A stretch of 64,000 nt of DNA from NCBI RefSeq assembly GCF_014217605.1, contig NZ_CP043639.1:2441501-2505500 (forward strand), in the 5' to 3' direction. Position numbers and translations under genes: made by a program. Positions 7,658-16,959 of the stretch are shown piece after piece. Position 1 is the first letter of the stretch, and each line of letters begins with the position of its first letter. The notes under the pieces are model-generated. The model did no database searches, was not told the DNA's origin, and was given only the letters and a program-made list of their open reading frames with translations. Origin of the DNA: Sphingomonas sp. NBWT7 (GTDB lineage: Bacteria > Pseudomonadota > Alphaproteobacteria > Sphingomonadales > Sphingomonadaceae).

Positions 7658-9730
7658 ATGACGCTTCCGACCCCGCCGATCGCCGCCACCCGCCCGCACC
7701 AGTTCGAGCGTCACGGCGCTTCCATCTCCGATCCCTGGGCCTGGCTCAAGGATCCCGACTACCCCGACGTCGGCGACAAGGACGTGCTCGCCTACCTCGA
7801 AGCGGAAAACGCCTATTTCGAGGCGGTGATGGCCCCGCACCGCCCGCTCGTAGACCGGCTGTACGAGGAGATGAAGGCGCGCATCAAGGAGGACGAATCC
7901 TCGGTGCCGCAGAAGGACGGCGACTGGCTGTACTGGACCGCGTACGAAACGGGCGGCCAGTATCGCAAATGGTGGCGCCGCCCGGTCGGCGCGCCCGACG
8001 ACGGTAGCGCCGACGTGCTGCTGCTCGACGAACCCGCGCTTGCCGAGGGCAAGGAATATTTCCGCCTCGGCGCGTTCGCGGTGTCGAACGACGCGCGCCT
8101 GCTCGCCTATGCGATCGACGACAACGGGTCCGAGCGTTTCACCATCCACGTCAAGGATCTCACGACCGGCGCGCTGCTGCCCGACACGATCCCCGGCATG
8201 CTGTCCGACATCGTGTGGACCACGGACGATTCGGCGTTCCTCTACGGCCTCGCCAACAAGGAATGGCGCACCGACAATGCACGGCTGCACGTGCTCGGCA
8301 CCGATCCCGCCACTGATGTCGAACTCTATCACGAGGACGACGAGGGCTATCGCGTCGCCGTGTCGGAGACGAGCGACCGGCGGTGGATCGTCATCGCAAC
8401 GGGCGATCACGTGACGAGCGAGGTGCGGCTCTATCCCGCGAACGATCCGCGTGCGGCGCCGATCCTCGTCGCGCCGCGCCAGGCGGGGCGCGAATATGAC
8501 GTCGATACGCACGGCGACACGCTGTTCATCCACACCAACGACGTGAACCCGATGTGGCGTCTCGTCACCGCGCCGATCGCCAGCCCGGGCGAGTGGACCG
8601 AGCTGATCGGCCCGTCGGCGCATTTCTACATGACCGGCGTCGAATGCTACCGCGACTTCTTCATCGTTGAGGGGCGCGAGGACGGGCTCGATCAGGTCGC
8701 GATCCACCGCTACGACGCGCCCACGGTTCCCGAGCGCATCGCCTTTCCCGAGGCTAGCTACGCCGCCGGCAGCGGCGACAATCCAGAATACGATCAGACC
8801 GTCATCCGGCTCGGTTACGAATCGATGGTCACGCCCGGCACCGTCTACGATTACGACACCGCGACGAAGACGCTGGCGACGCTCAAGGTGCAGGAAATCC
8901 CCTCTGGCTACGACGCCGGAAAGTATCGCACCAAACGGCTGCACATCGCCGCGCGCGACGGCACGCAGGTGCCCGTCTCGATCGTCTATCCGGCAGATTT
9001 CCCGCGCGACGGCAGCCGCCCGCTGTTCCTCTACGCTTATGGTGCCTACGGCCACGCGATCCCGCCAGGCTTCTCGACCGGGCGCCTGTCGCTGCTCGAC
9101 CGCGGCTTCGCCTATGCCATCGCGCACATTCGCGGCGGCGACGATCTCGGCCAGCAATGGTATCACGACGGCAAGCTCGACAAGCGCACCAACACCTTCA
9201 ACGATTTCGTCGACGTCGCGCGCGGGCTGATCGCGGAAGGCTGGACCAGCGCTGGCCGCATCGCCATCGCCGGGCGCTCGGCGGGTGGCGAACTGATGGG
9301 TGCGGTGGTCAATTCCGATCCCGAATTGTGGGGTGCGGTGATCGCCGACGTGCCGTTCGTCGACGTGCTTAACACGATGCTCGACGAAAGCCTGCCGCTC
9401 ACCCCGGGCGAATGGCCCGAATGGGGCAATCCGATCACCGATCCCGCCGCGTTTCAGCTGATCCGCAGCTACAGTCCGTACGACAACGTACGCGCGCAGG
9501 ATTATCCGCCGCTGTTCATCTCAGGCGGACTCAACGATCCGCGCGTCACTTATTGGGAGCCTGCGAAATGGGCTGCGAAGCTGCGCGCGACCAAGACCGA
9601 CGATAACGTCCTGCTGCTCAAGACCAACATGGGCGCGGGTCACGGCGGCAAGTCGGGCCGGTTCGAGAGCCTGCGCGAGGCAGCCGAAGAGCACGCCTTC
9701 GTACTGTGGCAGCTGAGCGTCGAGGCATGA
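7658..9730 (+). CDS. ptrB: Oligopeptidase B (S9A family serine peptidase)
   Basis: 690 residues from ATG 7658. An N-terminal beta-propeller precedes an alpha/beta-hydrolase domain with catalytic triad S541 (GRSAGGELM), D627 (GGLNDPRV) and H662 (GAGHGGKSGR). The opening ARIKEDESSVPQKDGDWLYW is characteristic of oligopeptidase B, which cleaves after basic residues in short peptides in the cytoplasm. An in-frame ATG at 7526 right after AGGAGAGG would add 44 residues of polar, non-family sequence that run through the palindromic region, so I prefer 7658. First gene of a four-gene overlapping operon. Confidence 0.92.
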   Translation: MTLPTPPIAATRPHQFERHGASISDPWAWLKDPDYPDVGDKDVLAYLEAENAYFEAVMAPHRPLVDRLYEEMKARIKEDESSVPQKDGDWLYWTAYETGGQYRKWWRRPVGAPDDGSADVLLLDEPALAEGKEYFRLGAFAVSNDARLLAYAIDDNGSERFTIHVKDLTTGALLPDTIPGMLSDIVWTTDDSAFLYGLANKEWRTDNARLHVLGTDPATDVELYHEDDEGYRVAVSETSDRRWIVIATGDHVTSEVRLYPANDPRAAPILVAPRQAGREYDVDTHGDTLFIHTNDVNPMWRLVTAPIASPGEWTELIGPSAHFYMTGVECYRDFFIVEGREDGLDQVAIHRYDAPTVPERIAFPEASYAAGSGDNPEYDQTVIRLGYESMVTPGTVYDYDTATKTLATLKVQEIPSGYDAGKYRTKRLHIAARDGTQVPVSIVYPADFPRDGSRPLFLYAYGAYGHAIPPGFSTGRLSLLDRGFAYAIAHIRGGDDLGQQWYHDGKLDKRTNTFNDFVDVARGLIAEGWTSAGRIAIAGRSAGGELMGAVVNSDPELWGAVIADVPFVDVLNTMLDESLPLTPGEWPEWGNPITDPAAFQLIRSYSPYDNVRAQDYPPLFISGGLNDPRVTYWEPAKWAAKLRATKTDDNVLLLKTNMGAGHGGKSGRFESLREAAEEHAFVLWQLSVEA

Positions 9731-10200
9731 TGCTGCTCGCCGTGCTCGTGCAGGGTGCGGCGGCGCCAGCGGCAGCTCCGCCGCCAGTGGTCACGTCCGC
9801 GCCATCACCCGCGGCGGCGGCGATGGGCGAGCGGCTCGCGCGTAGCGGCTCGATCATGGCGCTGCTGCCGCTCGTCGCGGCCAAGGACACCGACGATCTC
9901 GTCGCGGCGCATCCCGACCTGTCGCCGGCCGAGCAGGCGCGGCTGCGCGCGACGGCGCGCACGACGCTCGCCGCCGGCATGGCACGGATCGAGACGGCGT
10001 TCGGCACCGCCTACGCCAAGCGGCTGACACTTGGCGAGCTGACCGCACTCGTCGCCGCGGCCGAGCGGCTTGAGCAGCAGCGGCTGCGCGCAGTGCAGCC
10101 GATGGTGATGGCGGAGGCGATCGCGGCGCTCGGCGCGCTCGATTTCAAGAAGGACGTCGCCGCCGCCTTCTGCCGCGATACCGGCAAGCTGTGTAAATGA
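9727..10200 (+). CDS. Secreted helical protein, DUF2059-like
   Basis: 157 residues starting at ATG 9727, overlapping the ptrB stop. A short signal-like segment (MMLLAVLVQGAAAPAAA) leads to an alanine-rich helical domain with PDLSPAEQARLRATARTTLA and a C-terminal KKDVAAAFCRDTGKLCK containing two cysteines that could form a disulfide. The composition and length recall DUF2059 exported proteins, but the match is weak. A second ATG follows immediately at 9730. Its stop overlaps the dedA-type start (ATGA). Confidence 0.6.
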   Translation: MMLLAVLVQGAAAPAAAPPPVVTSAPSPAAAAMGERLARSGSIMALLPLVAAKDTDDLVAAHPDLSPAEQARLRATARTTLAAGMARIETAFGTAYAKRLTLGELTALVAAAERLEQQRLRAVQPMVMAEAIAALGALDFKKDVAAAFCRDTGKLCK

Positions 10201-10757
10201 GCATCGAGGCGATCGTCGCGCGCTGGGGCATCGCCGCCGTGTTCGCCGGCGCGATGCTGGAGGGCGAGACCGCGGTGGTCGCCGGTGGATTGCTCGCGCA
10301 CCAGGGGCTGATCGCCTGGCCGTTCGCTTTTGCCGCTGCCGCGCTCGGCTCGTTCCTCGCCGACCAGGCGTTCTTCGCCGCCGGGCGGCGTTACCGCGAC
10401 CGCGCATTCGTCCAGCGCTGGGTGCAAAAGCGCGCCTTCGCCAAGGCGCTGCAGCTGCTCGAACGCTATCCGATCGGCTTTATCTTTGCGTTCCGCTTCC
10501 TGTACGGCTTCCGCACCGTCAGCCCCGTCGCGATCGGCACCAGCCAGGTGCCCACCGCGACCTTCCTGCCGATCAACGCCGCCGCCGCGGTGCTGTGGGC
10601 CGCGCTGTTCACCGCGCTCGGCTATTGGTTCGGCGAGGCGGTGACCGAATTCGCCGGTCGCCTGCGCCCCAGCCGCCACACGCTGCTCGTCGGCGTCGCC
10701 GTCCTCGCCGGCGGCTTCGCGCTGTTTCAGCTGATCCGCTGGTGGCGCGCGCGATGA
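10197..10757 (+). CDS. DedA family membrane protein
   Basis: 186 residues with four or five hydrophobic segments. DedA landmarks: the acidic MLEGETAVVAGG in the first re-entrant region and FAFRFLYGFRTVSPVAIG (FRF...G.R...P.xxG) in the second. DedA proteins act in the inner membrane; family members include undecaprenyl-phosphate flippases and proteins needed for membrane potential homeostasis. Overlaps both neighbours by four bases, so it is translationally coupled in the ptrB operon. Confidence 0.9.
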   Translation: MSIEAIVARWGIAAVFAGAMLEGETAVVAGGLLAHQGLIAWPFAFAAAALGSFLADQAFFAAGRRYRDRAFVQRWVQKRAFAKALQLLERYPIGFIFAFRFLYGFRTVSPVAIGTSQVPTATFLPINAAAAVLWAALFTALGYWFGEAVTEFAGRLRPSRHTLLVGVAVLAGGFALFQLIRWWRAR

Positions 10758-11146
10758 GCTTCGCCCAGCCGTTCACCGCCGCGCCGGACGACATCGACGA
10801 GCTCGGCCACGTCAACAACGCCGTCTGGGTGCGCTGGGTGCAGGAACTGGCGGTGGCGCATTGGGAAAGCGTCGCCCCGGCCGCACATCGCGACGCCTAT
10901 GTCTGGGTCGTGACGCGCCACGCGATCGACTATCGCGGCAACCTCGGCCCCGGCGAGACCGCGACCGGCAAGACCTGGGTGCCCGAGGCGCCGCGCGGCG
11001 CGCGCTTCGACCGCCACTTCCGCTTCACCGACGCCGCCGGCAAGACATTGGTCGAAGGCGTCACCACCTGGGCGCTGCTCGACCGCGCCACCGGCCGCCT
11101 TCTGCGCGTCCGCCCCGACATCGCGGCCCCGTTCCTCGAACGCTAG
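10754..11146 (+). CDS. Acyl-CoA thioesterase, hotdog fold
   Basis: 130 residues. The signature DELGHVNNAVWVRWVQELAV has the YbgC/4-hydroxybenzoyl-CoA-thioesterase pattern (D...GHVNN..Y..), with the catalytic Asp replaced or displaced (DIDELGHVNN). A central ATGKTWVPEAPRGARFDRHF strand pair and LVEGVTTWALLDRATGRL follow. It probably hydrolyses a short or medium acyl-CoA. Last gene of the operon; ends 24 bp before the convergent ppc stop. Confidence 0.85.
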   Translation: MSFAQPFTAAPDDIDELGHVNNAVWVRWVQELAVAHWESVAPAAHRDAYVWVVTRHAIDYRGNLGPGETATGKTWVPEAPRGARFDRHFRFTDAAGKTLVEGVTTWALLDRATGRLLRVRPDIAAPFLER

Positions 11147-11170
11147 CGCCGCGACACGCTCGCCTCGCCG

Positions 11171-13828
11171 CTATCCCGAATTGCGCAAGCCCGTCGCGAT
11201 CGCGTTGATCGACAGAAGGATGCCCTCGCCGATCCGCGCATCCTCCTCGCCCGCGCGGTGGCGCCGCATCAGCTCGATCTGAAGCAGGTTGAGCGGCTCG
11301 ATATAGGGCAACCGCAGCCGGATCGACGCGTCGAGCGCCGGATGCTTCTCGAGCAGGCGTGACTGGCCGGTAACGGCGAGCAGCCCGTCGTGCGTCTGCT
11401 GCCAATCGTCCTTGATCCGGCCGAAGATGCGCGCGCCCAGCTTCTCATCCTCGACGAGGCCTGCGTAGCGCTCGGCGATCCCCATGTCCGATTTCGCGAG
11501 CACCATCTCCATGTTGGCGAGCGTCGCGGCGAACAGCGGCCAGCCTTGCGCCATCTCGGCGAGCAGGCCCTTGTCGGCGAACCCCGCGATCGCCGGCCCG
11601 ACGCCATACCATCCCGGCAGCATGACGCGCGCCTGCGCCCAGCTGAACACCCAGGGGATCGCGCGCAGGTCCTCGATCCGGTTCGATTTCTTGCGGCTCG
11701 CCGGGCGGCTGCCGATCTTGAGGCCGGAAATCTCCGCGATCGGCGTCATCTGGCGGAAGAAGGTACGGAAGCCTTCGGTGCCGTAGACGAGATCGCGATA
11801 GGCGCGGAACGCCGCATCGGACAACTGGTCCATCGCCGCCGCGAAGCTCTCGTTCTCGGCATTGGAGAGCGGCGCGGGCGACAGGCTGGCGAGCAGGGTG
11901 GCGGACGCGATCGCCTCGAGGTTGGTCGTTGCGCTCTCGCGCGTGCCGTACTTGCCCGCGATCACCTCGCCCTGCTCGGTGATCCGGATGCGGCCCTGCA
12001 CCGTGCCCGGCGGCTGCGCGCGGATCGCGGCGAACGCCGATCCGCCGCCCCGCCCGACCGCGCCGCCGCGCCCGTGGAACAATTGCATGCCGACGCCCGC
12101 CGCCTCGAACACGGGCCTGAGCGCGGTCGACGCCTTCGACAATTGCCACGTCGAGGTCAGGTAACCGCCGTCCTTGTTCGAATCGGAATAGCCGATCATC
12201 ACTTCCTGGTGGCCGCGCGCGCCGGCGATCGCCGCCACCGCGGGCAGCGCGAACCAGTCGGTCATGATGCCCGGCGCGGCTTCGAGATCCTCGATCGTCT
12301 CGAACAGCGGCACTGCCATCACCGTCGCGGTCGCCGGGTCGCCCGGCACGTAGAGGCCGACCTCTTTCAGCAGCAGATGCACCTCGAGCAGGTCGCTGAC
12401 CGATTTGCACATCGACACGATATACTGGCGGATGCACGCCGGCCCGTAGGCGGCATGCGCGTCCGCCGCCGCCGCGACGATGGCGAGCTCGCCCGCGGTT
12501 TCCTCGCTATAGTCGATGAAGCGGCTGGTCAGCGGGCGCGCGGTCGCAAGTTCGCGTGTCAGCAGGTCGACGCGCGCCGCCTCGTCGAGCGCGGCATAGT
12601 CGTCGCACACCCCGGCGTGCGCGAGCAGTTCGGCGACGACGCGCTCGTGCACCGCGCTGTTCTGCCTGAGGTCGAGCGTCGCGAGGTGGAAACCGAACAC
12701 CTCCACCGCGCGGATCAGCCGACCGATCGCGCCGCCGCTCGCCAGCGGGCCGTTGCCGAGCGGTCGCGCGATCGTGACGAGATCGGCACGCAGATCGTCG
12801 GGGCTGGCATAGGGCTCGGCCGCGCGGCTCGGGCGTGGCGGCGGGGTGCCGGTCAGCTTCGTGTAGGTCGCGGCGGTGCGCGCGTAGATACCCGACAGCG
12901 CGCGACGATACGGCTCGTCAAGGCGACTCTCGGCATCGTCGCCGCTCGCCTCGGCCAGCGCGATCACCGCCGCGTCGACCGCGGCATGATCGGCCGAGAT
13001 CGACAGTTCGGAGCCGAGCGCGTGGAGCTGGTCGAGATAGAAGCCGAGCGCTGCGGCGGACGCCTTGGCAAGCGCGGTCTTTAGCGAGTCGGCGGTGACG
13101 AACGGATTGCCGTCGCGATCGCCGCCGATCCAGCTGCCGGGCCGGAGGAAGCCCGGAACGCGCGCACCCATCGCACGGTCCCAGCGCTGGTAGAGTGCGG
13201 GGATGACGGGGAGGAACACGTCGCGCAGGTAACTGAGCGCGGTCTCTACTTCGTCGGTAACGTAGAGCCGCTCGCGACGCAGCACGCGCGTCTGCCACAG
13301 CAGCGCGACCTGCCGCACGATCGCCTCGTCGATAAGGTCGCCCTCGGGCGTCTCGCGCGTACCGGCATCGCGCAGCGCCATCAGCGCGGCGATGCGGTTG
13401 CGGTGATCGATCATGCTCTTGCGGCGCACCTCGGTGGGATGCGCAGTGAGCACCGGTGCGATGAGGGCGTGATCGAGCAGCTTCGCGACCGCTGCCTTGT
13501 CGACGTCCTCGCTTTCCAGCCGCTCGAGCGCGCTGGCGAGGTCCGCGCCCTCCTCTGCCGCGATCCCCTGCCGGTCTTCGGCGAGGTTGGCGAGCATCGA
13601 GAAGAGCATGAAGCCGCGCACGAAATCGAGCGTCTCGTCGAGGGTAAGTGCGTCAAGGTGATGGTCGACCGGCGCGCCGCCGTCGCGGTGCCGCTCGACC
13701 GACGCGGCGCGGATCGCCTCGGTCGCCTCGAACAATCGCGCGCTGCCCAGCTCGCGAATCACGTCGCCGAGGATGCGACCGAGATAGCGGATGTCGTCGT
13801 TGTTGGTGACGGGGGGCAAAGTATTCAT
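11171..13828 (-). CDS. ppc: Phosphoenolpyruvate carboxylase
   Basis: 885 residues, typical length. It carries the catalytic H130 in VLTAHPTEVRRKSM, GYSDSNKDGGYLTSTW, the glycine-rich loop FHGRGGAVGRGGG and the conserved C-terminal end (GLRNSG in place of the usual MRNTG). Carboxylates PEP to oxaloacetate, replenishing the TCA cycle; together with malate synthase G at 56.4 kb it gives two anaplerotic entries in this window. Start ATG 13828 (MNTLPPVTNNDDIRYLG) rather than a longer upstream frame, since homologues begin near this helix. Confidence 0.97.
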   Translation of the reverse strand: MNTLPPVTNNDDIRYLGRILGDVIRELGSARLFEATEAIRAASVERHRDGGAPVDHHLDALTLDETLDFVRGFMLFSMLANLAEDRQGIAAEEGADLASALERLESEDVDKAAVAKLLDHALIAPVLTAHPTEVRRKSMIDHRNRIAALMALRDAGTRETPEGDLIDEAIVRQVALLWQTRVLRRERLYVTDEVETALSYLRDVFLPVIPALYQRWDRAMGARVPGFLRPGSWIGGDRDGNPFVTADSLKTALAKASAAALGFYLDQLHALGSELSISADHAAVDAAVIALAEASGDDAESRLDEPYRRALSGIYARTAATYTKLTGTPPPRPSRAAEPYASPDDLRADLVTIARPLGNGPLASGGAIGRLIRAVEVFGFHLATLDLRQNSAVHERVVAELLAHAGVCDDYAALDEAARVDLLTRELATARPLTSRFIDYSEETAGELAIVAAAADAHAAYGPACIRQYIVSMCKSVSDLLEVHLLLKEVGLYVPGDPATATVMAVPLFETIEDLEAAPGIMTDWFALPAVAAIAGARGHQEVMIGYSDSNKDGGYLTSTWQLSKASTALRPVFEAAGVGMQLFHGRGGAVGRGGGSAFAAIRAQPPGTVQGRIRITEQGEVIAGKYGTRESATTNLEAIASATLLASLSPAPLSNAENESFAAAMDQLSDAAFRAYRDLVYGTEGFRTFFRQMTPIAEISGLKIGSRPASRKKSNRIEDLRAIPWVFSWAQARVMLPGWYGVGPAIAGFADKGLLAEMAQGWPLFAATLANMEMVLAKSDMGIAERYAGLVEDEKLGARIFGRIKDDWQQTHDGLLAVTGQSRLLEKHPALDASIRLRLPYIEPLNLLQIELMRRHRAGEEDARIGEGILLSINAIATGLRNSG

Positions 13829-13884
13829 CGGGTCATGCTGCACCGCACCAGAAGAGGCGTCAACGCGCCCGCTTCTGCCACCGG

Positions 13885-14283
13885 TCAATTGCCCGCCGCT
13901 GCGCGCGCCGCGCGGGCGGCGGCGCGCGCCGCATCACGCTCCTTGCTCGTCACCGTGCCGTCCTTGTTGGCGTCCATCCGGTCGAAGCGGTCGAGCATCA
14001 GCTTGCCCCATTCGTCCGAACTGAGGCTGCCGTTGCCGTCCGTATCATAGCGGTCGAACCCGCCACGCAGCCACGGTGGCAGCTCGTCACGCACCAACCG
14101 ATCGTCGCCGTTCTTGTCGAGCCGGTGAAAACGCCGCTCGATCGAGCCGCCGAAATCGAGCCGCGAGGTGACCGTCGGCGGGCGGTAATCGACGGCGGCG
14201 GCATTCTCGTCGGCGCTCGTCGTTCCCGTGCCGCAACCGGCGACCAGCGGGACGATACCCGCCAGCACGATCAACCCCCGCAT
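13885..14283 (-). CDS. EF-hand lipoprotein
   Basis: 132 residues. A lipobox (VLAGIVPLVAGC) marks it as a lipoprotein. Three EF-hand loops are visible: DKNGDDRLVRDE, DTDGNGSLSSDE and DANKDGTVTSKE, each with Asp at position 1 and Glu at position 12. The C-terminal tail is an Ala/Arg-rich helix. Probably an envelope calcium-binding protein; partner unknown. It lies 56 bp upstream of ppc on the same strand, and downstream of the HNH gene by 19 bp. Confidence 0.85.
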   Translation of the reverse strand: MRGLIVLAGIVPLVAGCGTGTTSADENAAAVDYRPPTVTSRLDFGGSIERRFHRLDKNGDDRLVRDELPPWLRGGFDRYDTDGNGSLSSDEWGKLMLDRFDRMDANKDGTVTSKERDAARAAARAARAAAGN

Positions 14284-14302
14284 GGACGCACTCCTCCTGT
14301 CG

Positions 14303-14872
14303 TTACGCGTCCAGCTCAACGTCCCAATACAGCCAATCGTGCCACGTCTGATGGAGATAATTGGGCGGAAAACTGCGCCCGTGTTCCTGCAGCTGCCAGC
14401 TCGTCGGGCGGATCGGCTCGCCGTAGAGGGGCATCGCCGCCTGCCTGGGGGTGCGCCCGCCCTTCTTGAGATTGCACGGCGCGCACGCGGTGACGACGTT
14501 CTCCCACGTCGTGCGCCCGCCCTGCGCGCGCGGCACGACGTGATCGAACGTCAGGTCGCGCTGGTCGGTGCCGCAATATTGGCAGGCGAAGCGATCGCGC
14601 AGGAACAGGTTGAAGCGCGTGAACGCAGGAAACTGCGACGGCTTCACATATTGCTTGAGCGCGATCACCGACGGCAGCTTCATCGCCTGGGTCGGGCTGC
14701 GCACCTCGCGCTCGTAATGCGCGACGATATCGACGCGATCGAGAAACACCGCCTTGACCGCGGTCTGCCACGGCCAGATGCTGAGCGGATAATAGGATAA
14801 AGGCGTGTAATCGGCGTTGAGGACGAGCGTCGGGCACGCCTCCGGGTGGCGGATCAGATCGGGATGGAACAA
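14303..14872 (-). CDS. HNH endonuclease
   Basis: 189 residues with a TTG start at 14872. No ATG fits, but TTG is preceded by AAGGGGAG at five bases spacing and gives the family's typical beginning (FHPDLIRHPEACPTLVLNADYTPLSYYPLS). The HNH module is clear: CQYCGTDQRDLTFDHVVPRAQGG...ENVVTACAPCNLKKG, with two CxxC zinc pairs and the catalytic DH. This widespread stand-alone group is conserved in alphaproteobacteria, with no defined role; a DNA repair or phage-related function is possible. Same strand as the EF-hand lipoprotein. Confidence 0.9.
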   Translation of the reverse strand: MFHPDLIRHPEACPTLVLNADYTPLSYYPLSIWPWQTAVKAVFLDRVDIVAHYEREVRSPTQAMKLPSVIALKQYVKPSQFPAFTRFNLFLRDRFACQYCGTDQRDLTFDHVVPRAQGGRTTWENVVTACAPCNLKKGGRTPRQAAMPLYGEPIRPTSWQLQEHGRSFPPNYLHQTWHDWLYWDVELDA

Positions 14873-14972
14873 GCGCGCTCCCCTTCGATACCGTGTCGCC
14901 GGTGCATGTCGCGCCCGGCGGTGACGCCATGATGACAGCCGGCAAAACGCCGGGTCAAGGGGAGAGGATGCA

Positions 14973-15788
14973 ATGACCGACACCAGCCAGGGCGCCGCGG
15001 GCGAGAGCGTGACCTACGCCGTCGCCGATCACGTCGCGACGATCACGCTCAACCGCCCGCACCGCCGCAACGCGCTGAACTGGGACGCTTACGCCAAGCT
15101 CGAGGCCGCGTTCCGCCGCGCCGTGATCGACGAGGACGCGCGCTGCGTCATCGTTACCGGCGCCGATCCTGCCTTCTGCTCGGGCGACGACGTCGGCGAG
15201 ATCATGGCCGGGCCGGATGCCTTTGCTAGCCGCAAGGCGCCCCCCGTCGTGCGCCACCAGCCGACGCCGGCGGCGATCGCCGCGCTCGAGTGTGACAAGC
15301 CGGTCATCGCCGCCGTCAACGGCGCGGCGGTCGGCTGGGGGATGGAGCTCGCGCTTTACGCCGACATCCGCATCGCGTCGGACAGGGCGAAGTTCGCCGA
15401 GCTGTTCATCAAGCGCGGGCTGGTGTGCGACGTCGGCGGCTTTTACCGCCTGCCCGCGATCGTCGGGCCGGCGAAGGCCGCGGAGCTGCTGTTCACGGGC
15501 GACGTGATCGACGCGGCCGAGGCGGCGCGCATCGGGCTGGTGCGCGAGGTGGTGCCGCACGACGAACTCATGGCGCGCGCCCGCGATCTTGCCGGGCGGA
15601 TCGCCGCCAACCCGCCGCTCGCCCTGCGCTACATGAAGGAGGGGCTGCGCCGTGCGGCGTACGGCGATGCGCGCGAGCTCGGCGGCTGGGCGATCGAGAC
15701 GATCCGCCGCCTGATGGCGACCGAAGACCACAAGGAGGGCGTCGCCGCCTTCATGGAGAAGCGCGAGCCGCGGTTCAGCGGCCGCTGA
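14973..15788 (+). CDS. Crotonase-family enoyl-CoA hydratase/isomerase
   Basis: 271 residues. Oxyanion-hole segments are SGDDVGEI (after VTGADPAFC) and AAVNGAAVGWGMELAL, the latter holding the first catalytic glutamate. At the second hydratase glutamate (rat E164) my alignment places phenylalanine (KFAELF), while an aspartate appears in RGLVCDVGGF, the site used by isomerase-type crotonases such as PaaG. So an isomerase or other crotonase reaction is as likely as hydration. Monocistronic; divergent from the HNH gene. Confidence 0.85.
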   Translation: MTDTSQGAAGESVTYAVADHVATITLNRPHRRNALNWDAYAKLEAAFRRAVIDEDARCVIVTGADPAFCSGDDVGEIMAGPDAFASRKAPPVVRHQPTPAAIAALECDKPVIAAVNGAAVGWGMELALYADIRIASDRAKFAELFIKRGLVCDVGGFYRLPAIVGPAKAAELLFTGDVIDAAEAARIGLVREVVPHDELMARARDLAGRIAANPPLALRYMKEGLRRAAYGDARELGGWAIETIRRLMATEDHKEGVAAFMEKREPRFSGR

Positions 15789-15862
15789 CGCGCGGGGGGG
15801 CAAGGCGAAAGGCAGCCCGCGCGCCTCTTGCCCCCGCCCCCGCCTGGCCGCACATCGCGGGC

Positions 15863-16690
15863 GTGATCGTCACCCGCTTCGCCCCCTCGCCCACCGGGCG
15901 GCTGCATCTCGGCCACGCGTACAGCGCGATCCTCGCGCATGATCACGCACGCGCACACGATGGGCGCTTTCTCGTCCGGATCGAGGATATCGACGGCACG
16001 CGCAGCCGCCCCGAGCATGTCGCGACGATCCTCGACGATCTCGCCTGGCTCGGCCTTGCATGGGACGGCGCGGTCGTGTTCCAGTCGGCGCGGCTCGCCG
16101 CCTATGCCGCCGCGCTCGACCGGCTGCGCGGCGCGGGGCTGCTGTACCGCTGCTACTGCACGCGCGCGCAAATCGCCGCCGCCAGCCTTGCCGCGCCGCA
16201 CGGCGCCGAGCCGGTCTACCCCGGCACGTGCCGCAGCCGCGCCGACGATCCCGACCGCCCCTATTGCTGGCGGCTCGACATGGCCGCTGCCGCCGCGCAG
16301 GCGGGCCCGCTCGCCTGGACCGATCACGGGGAGGCGATCCGCGCCGATCCGCGCGCTGCCGGCGACGTCGTCCTCGCGCGCAAGGACGCGCCGGCGAGCT
16401 ACCACCTTGCCGTCACCATCGACGATGCGTCGCAGGGCGTCACCGACGTGGTCCGCGGCGTGGACCTGTTCGCCGCCACCCACGTCCACCGACTGCTCCA
16501 AGCGCTGCTCGACCTGCCGACCCCGGCCTATCATCATCACCCGCTGCTGCTCGGCCCCGACGGGCGCCGGCTCGCCAAGCGTGACGGCGCCCCCGCGCTT
16601 GCCGACCTGCGCGCACGCGGCGTCGATGGCCGGGCGGTCGCCGACGATCTTCGCCGCGGACGGCTTCCAAACCCCGGCGGCGATGCCTAG
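15863..16690 (+). CDS. gluQ: Glutamyl-Q tRNA(Asp) synthetase
   Basis: 275 residues, GTG start at 15863 (V-I-V-T-R-F-A-P-S-P-T-G). It is a truncated GluRS: HIGH motif as HLGH (15-18), zinc site CYC...Y...C (RCYCTRAQ; YPGTCRSR) and KMSKS equivalent RLAKRDGA, and it lacks the anticodon-binding domain, as expected. It attaches glutamate to queuosine at position 34 of tRNA(Asp). No ribosome site is convincing, but GTG is the only start that keeps the N-terminal strand intact. Confidence 0.93.
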   Translation: MIVTRFAPSPTGRLHLGHAYSAILAHDHARAHDGRFLVRIEDIDGTRSRPEHVATILDDLAWLGLAWDGAVVFQSARLAAYAAALDRLRGAGLLYRCYCTRAQIAAASLAAPHGAEPVYPGTCRSRADDPDRPYCWRLDMAAAAAQAGPLAWTDHGEAIRADPRAAGDVVLARKDAPASYHLAVTIDDASQGVTDVVRGVDLFAATHVHRLLQALLDLPTPAYHHHPLLLGPDGRRLAKRDGAPALADLRARGVDGRAVADDLRRGRLPNPGGDA

Positions 16691-16699
16691 ATAGGGCGC

Positions 16700-16936
16700 A
16701 TGCAGACGTTTCTGGTGATCCTCCTCGTCGCAGCCATGATTGCGACGCTCGTTGCCCTGATCCGCGGCATCGTCGCTTTCCTGAAAAGCGCGAGCGACGA
16801 GGCGCACGGTATCAGCACCGGCGGCCCGAGCGCGAGCCAGCTCAAGTCGAACCGCATGATGCAGCAGCGCATCCTGTTTCAGGCGCTGGCGGTGCTGATC
16901 GTCGTCGTCCTGCTGTTCGCCGCCGGCCGTACCTGA
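16700..16936 (+). CDS. HIG1-domain membrane protein
   Basis: 78 residues with two hydrophobic helices (FLVILLVAAMIATLVALIRGIVAFL and ILFQALAVLIVVVLLFA) joined by a polar loop containing SASQLKSNRMMQQRILFQ. The loop motif followed by the second helix matches the HIG1 (hypoxia-induced gene 1) family, respiratory supercomplex factors in mitochondria and alphaproteobacteria. Nine bp after gluQ and 23 bp before the adenosyltransferase, so probably co-transcribed with them. Confidence 0.85.
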   Translation: MQTFLVILLVAAMIATLVALIRGIVAFLKSASDEAHGISTGGPSASQLKSNRMMQQRILFQALAVLIVVVLLFAAGRT

Positions 16937-16959
16937 CACCGCTTCGTTCCTGACGAACC

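Noticed and set aside
7628..9166. Long minus-strand open frame (512 codons) antisense to ptrB
   Set aside because: Arg/Val/Asp-rich sequence with no family pattern; the plus-strand peptidase has an intact catalytic triad in the same DNA.
11390..13084. 564-codon plus-strand frame over ppc
   Set aside because: Shadow of the ppc codons; composition (Arg/His/Gly) and lack of motifs show it is not a gene.
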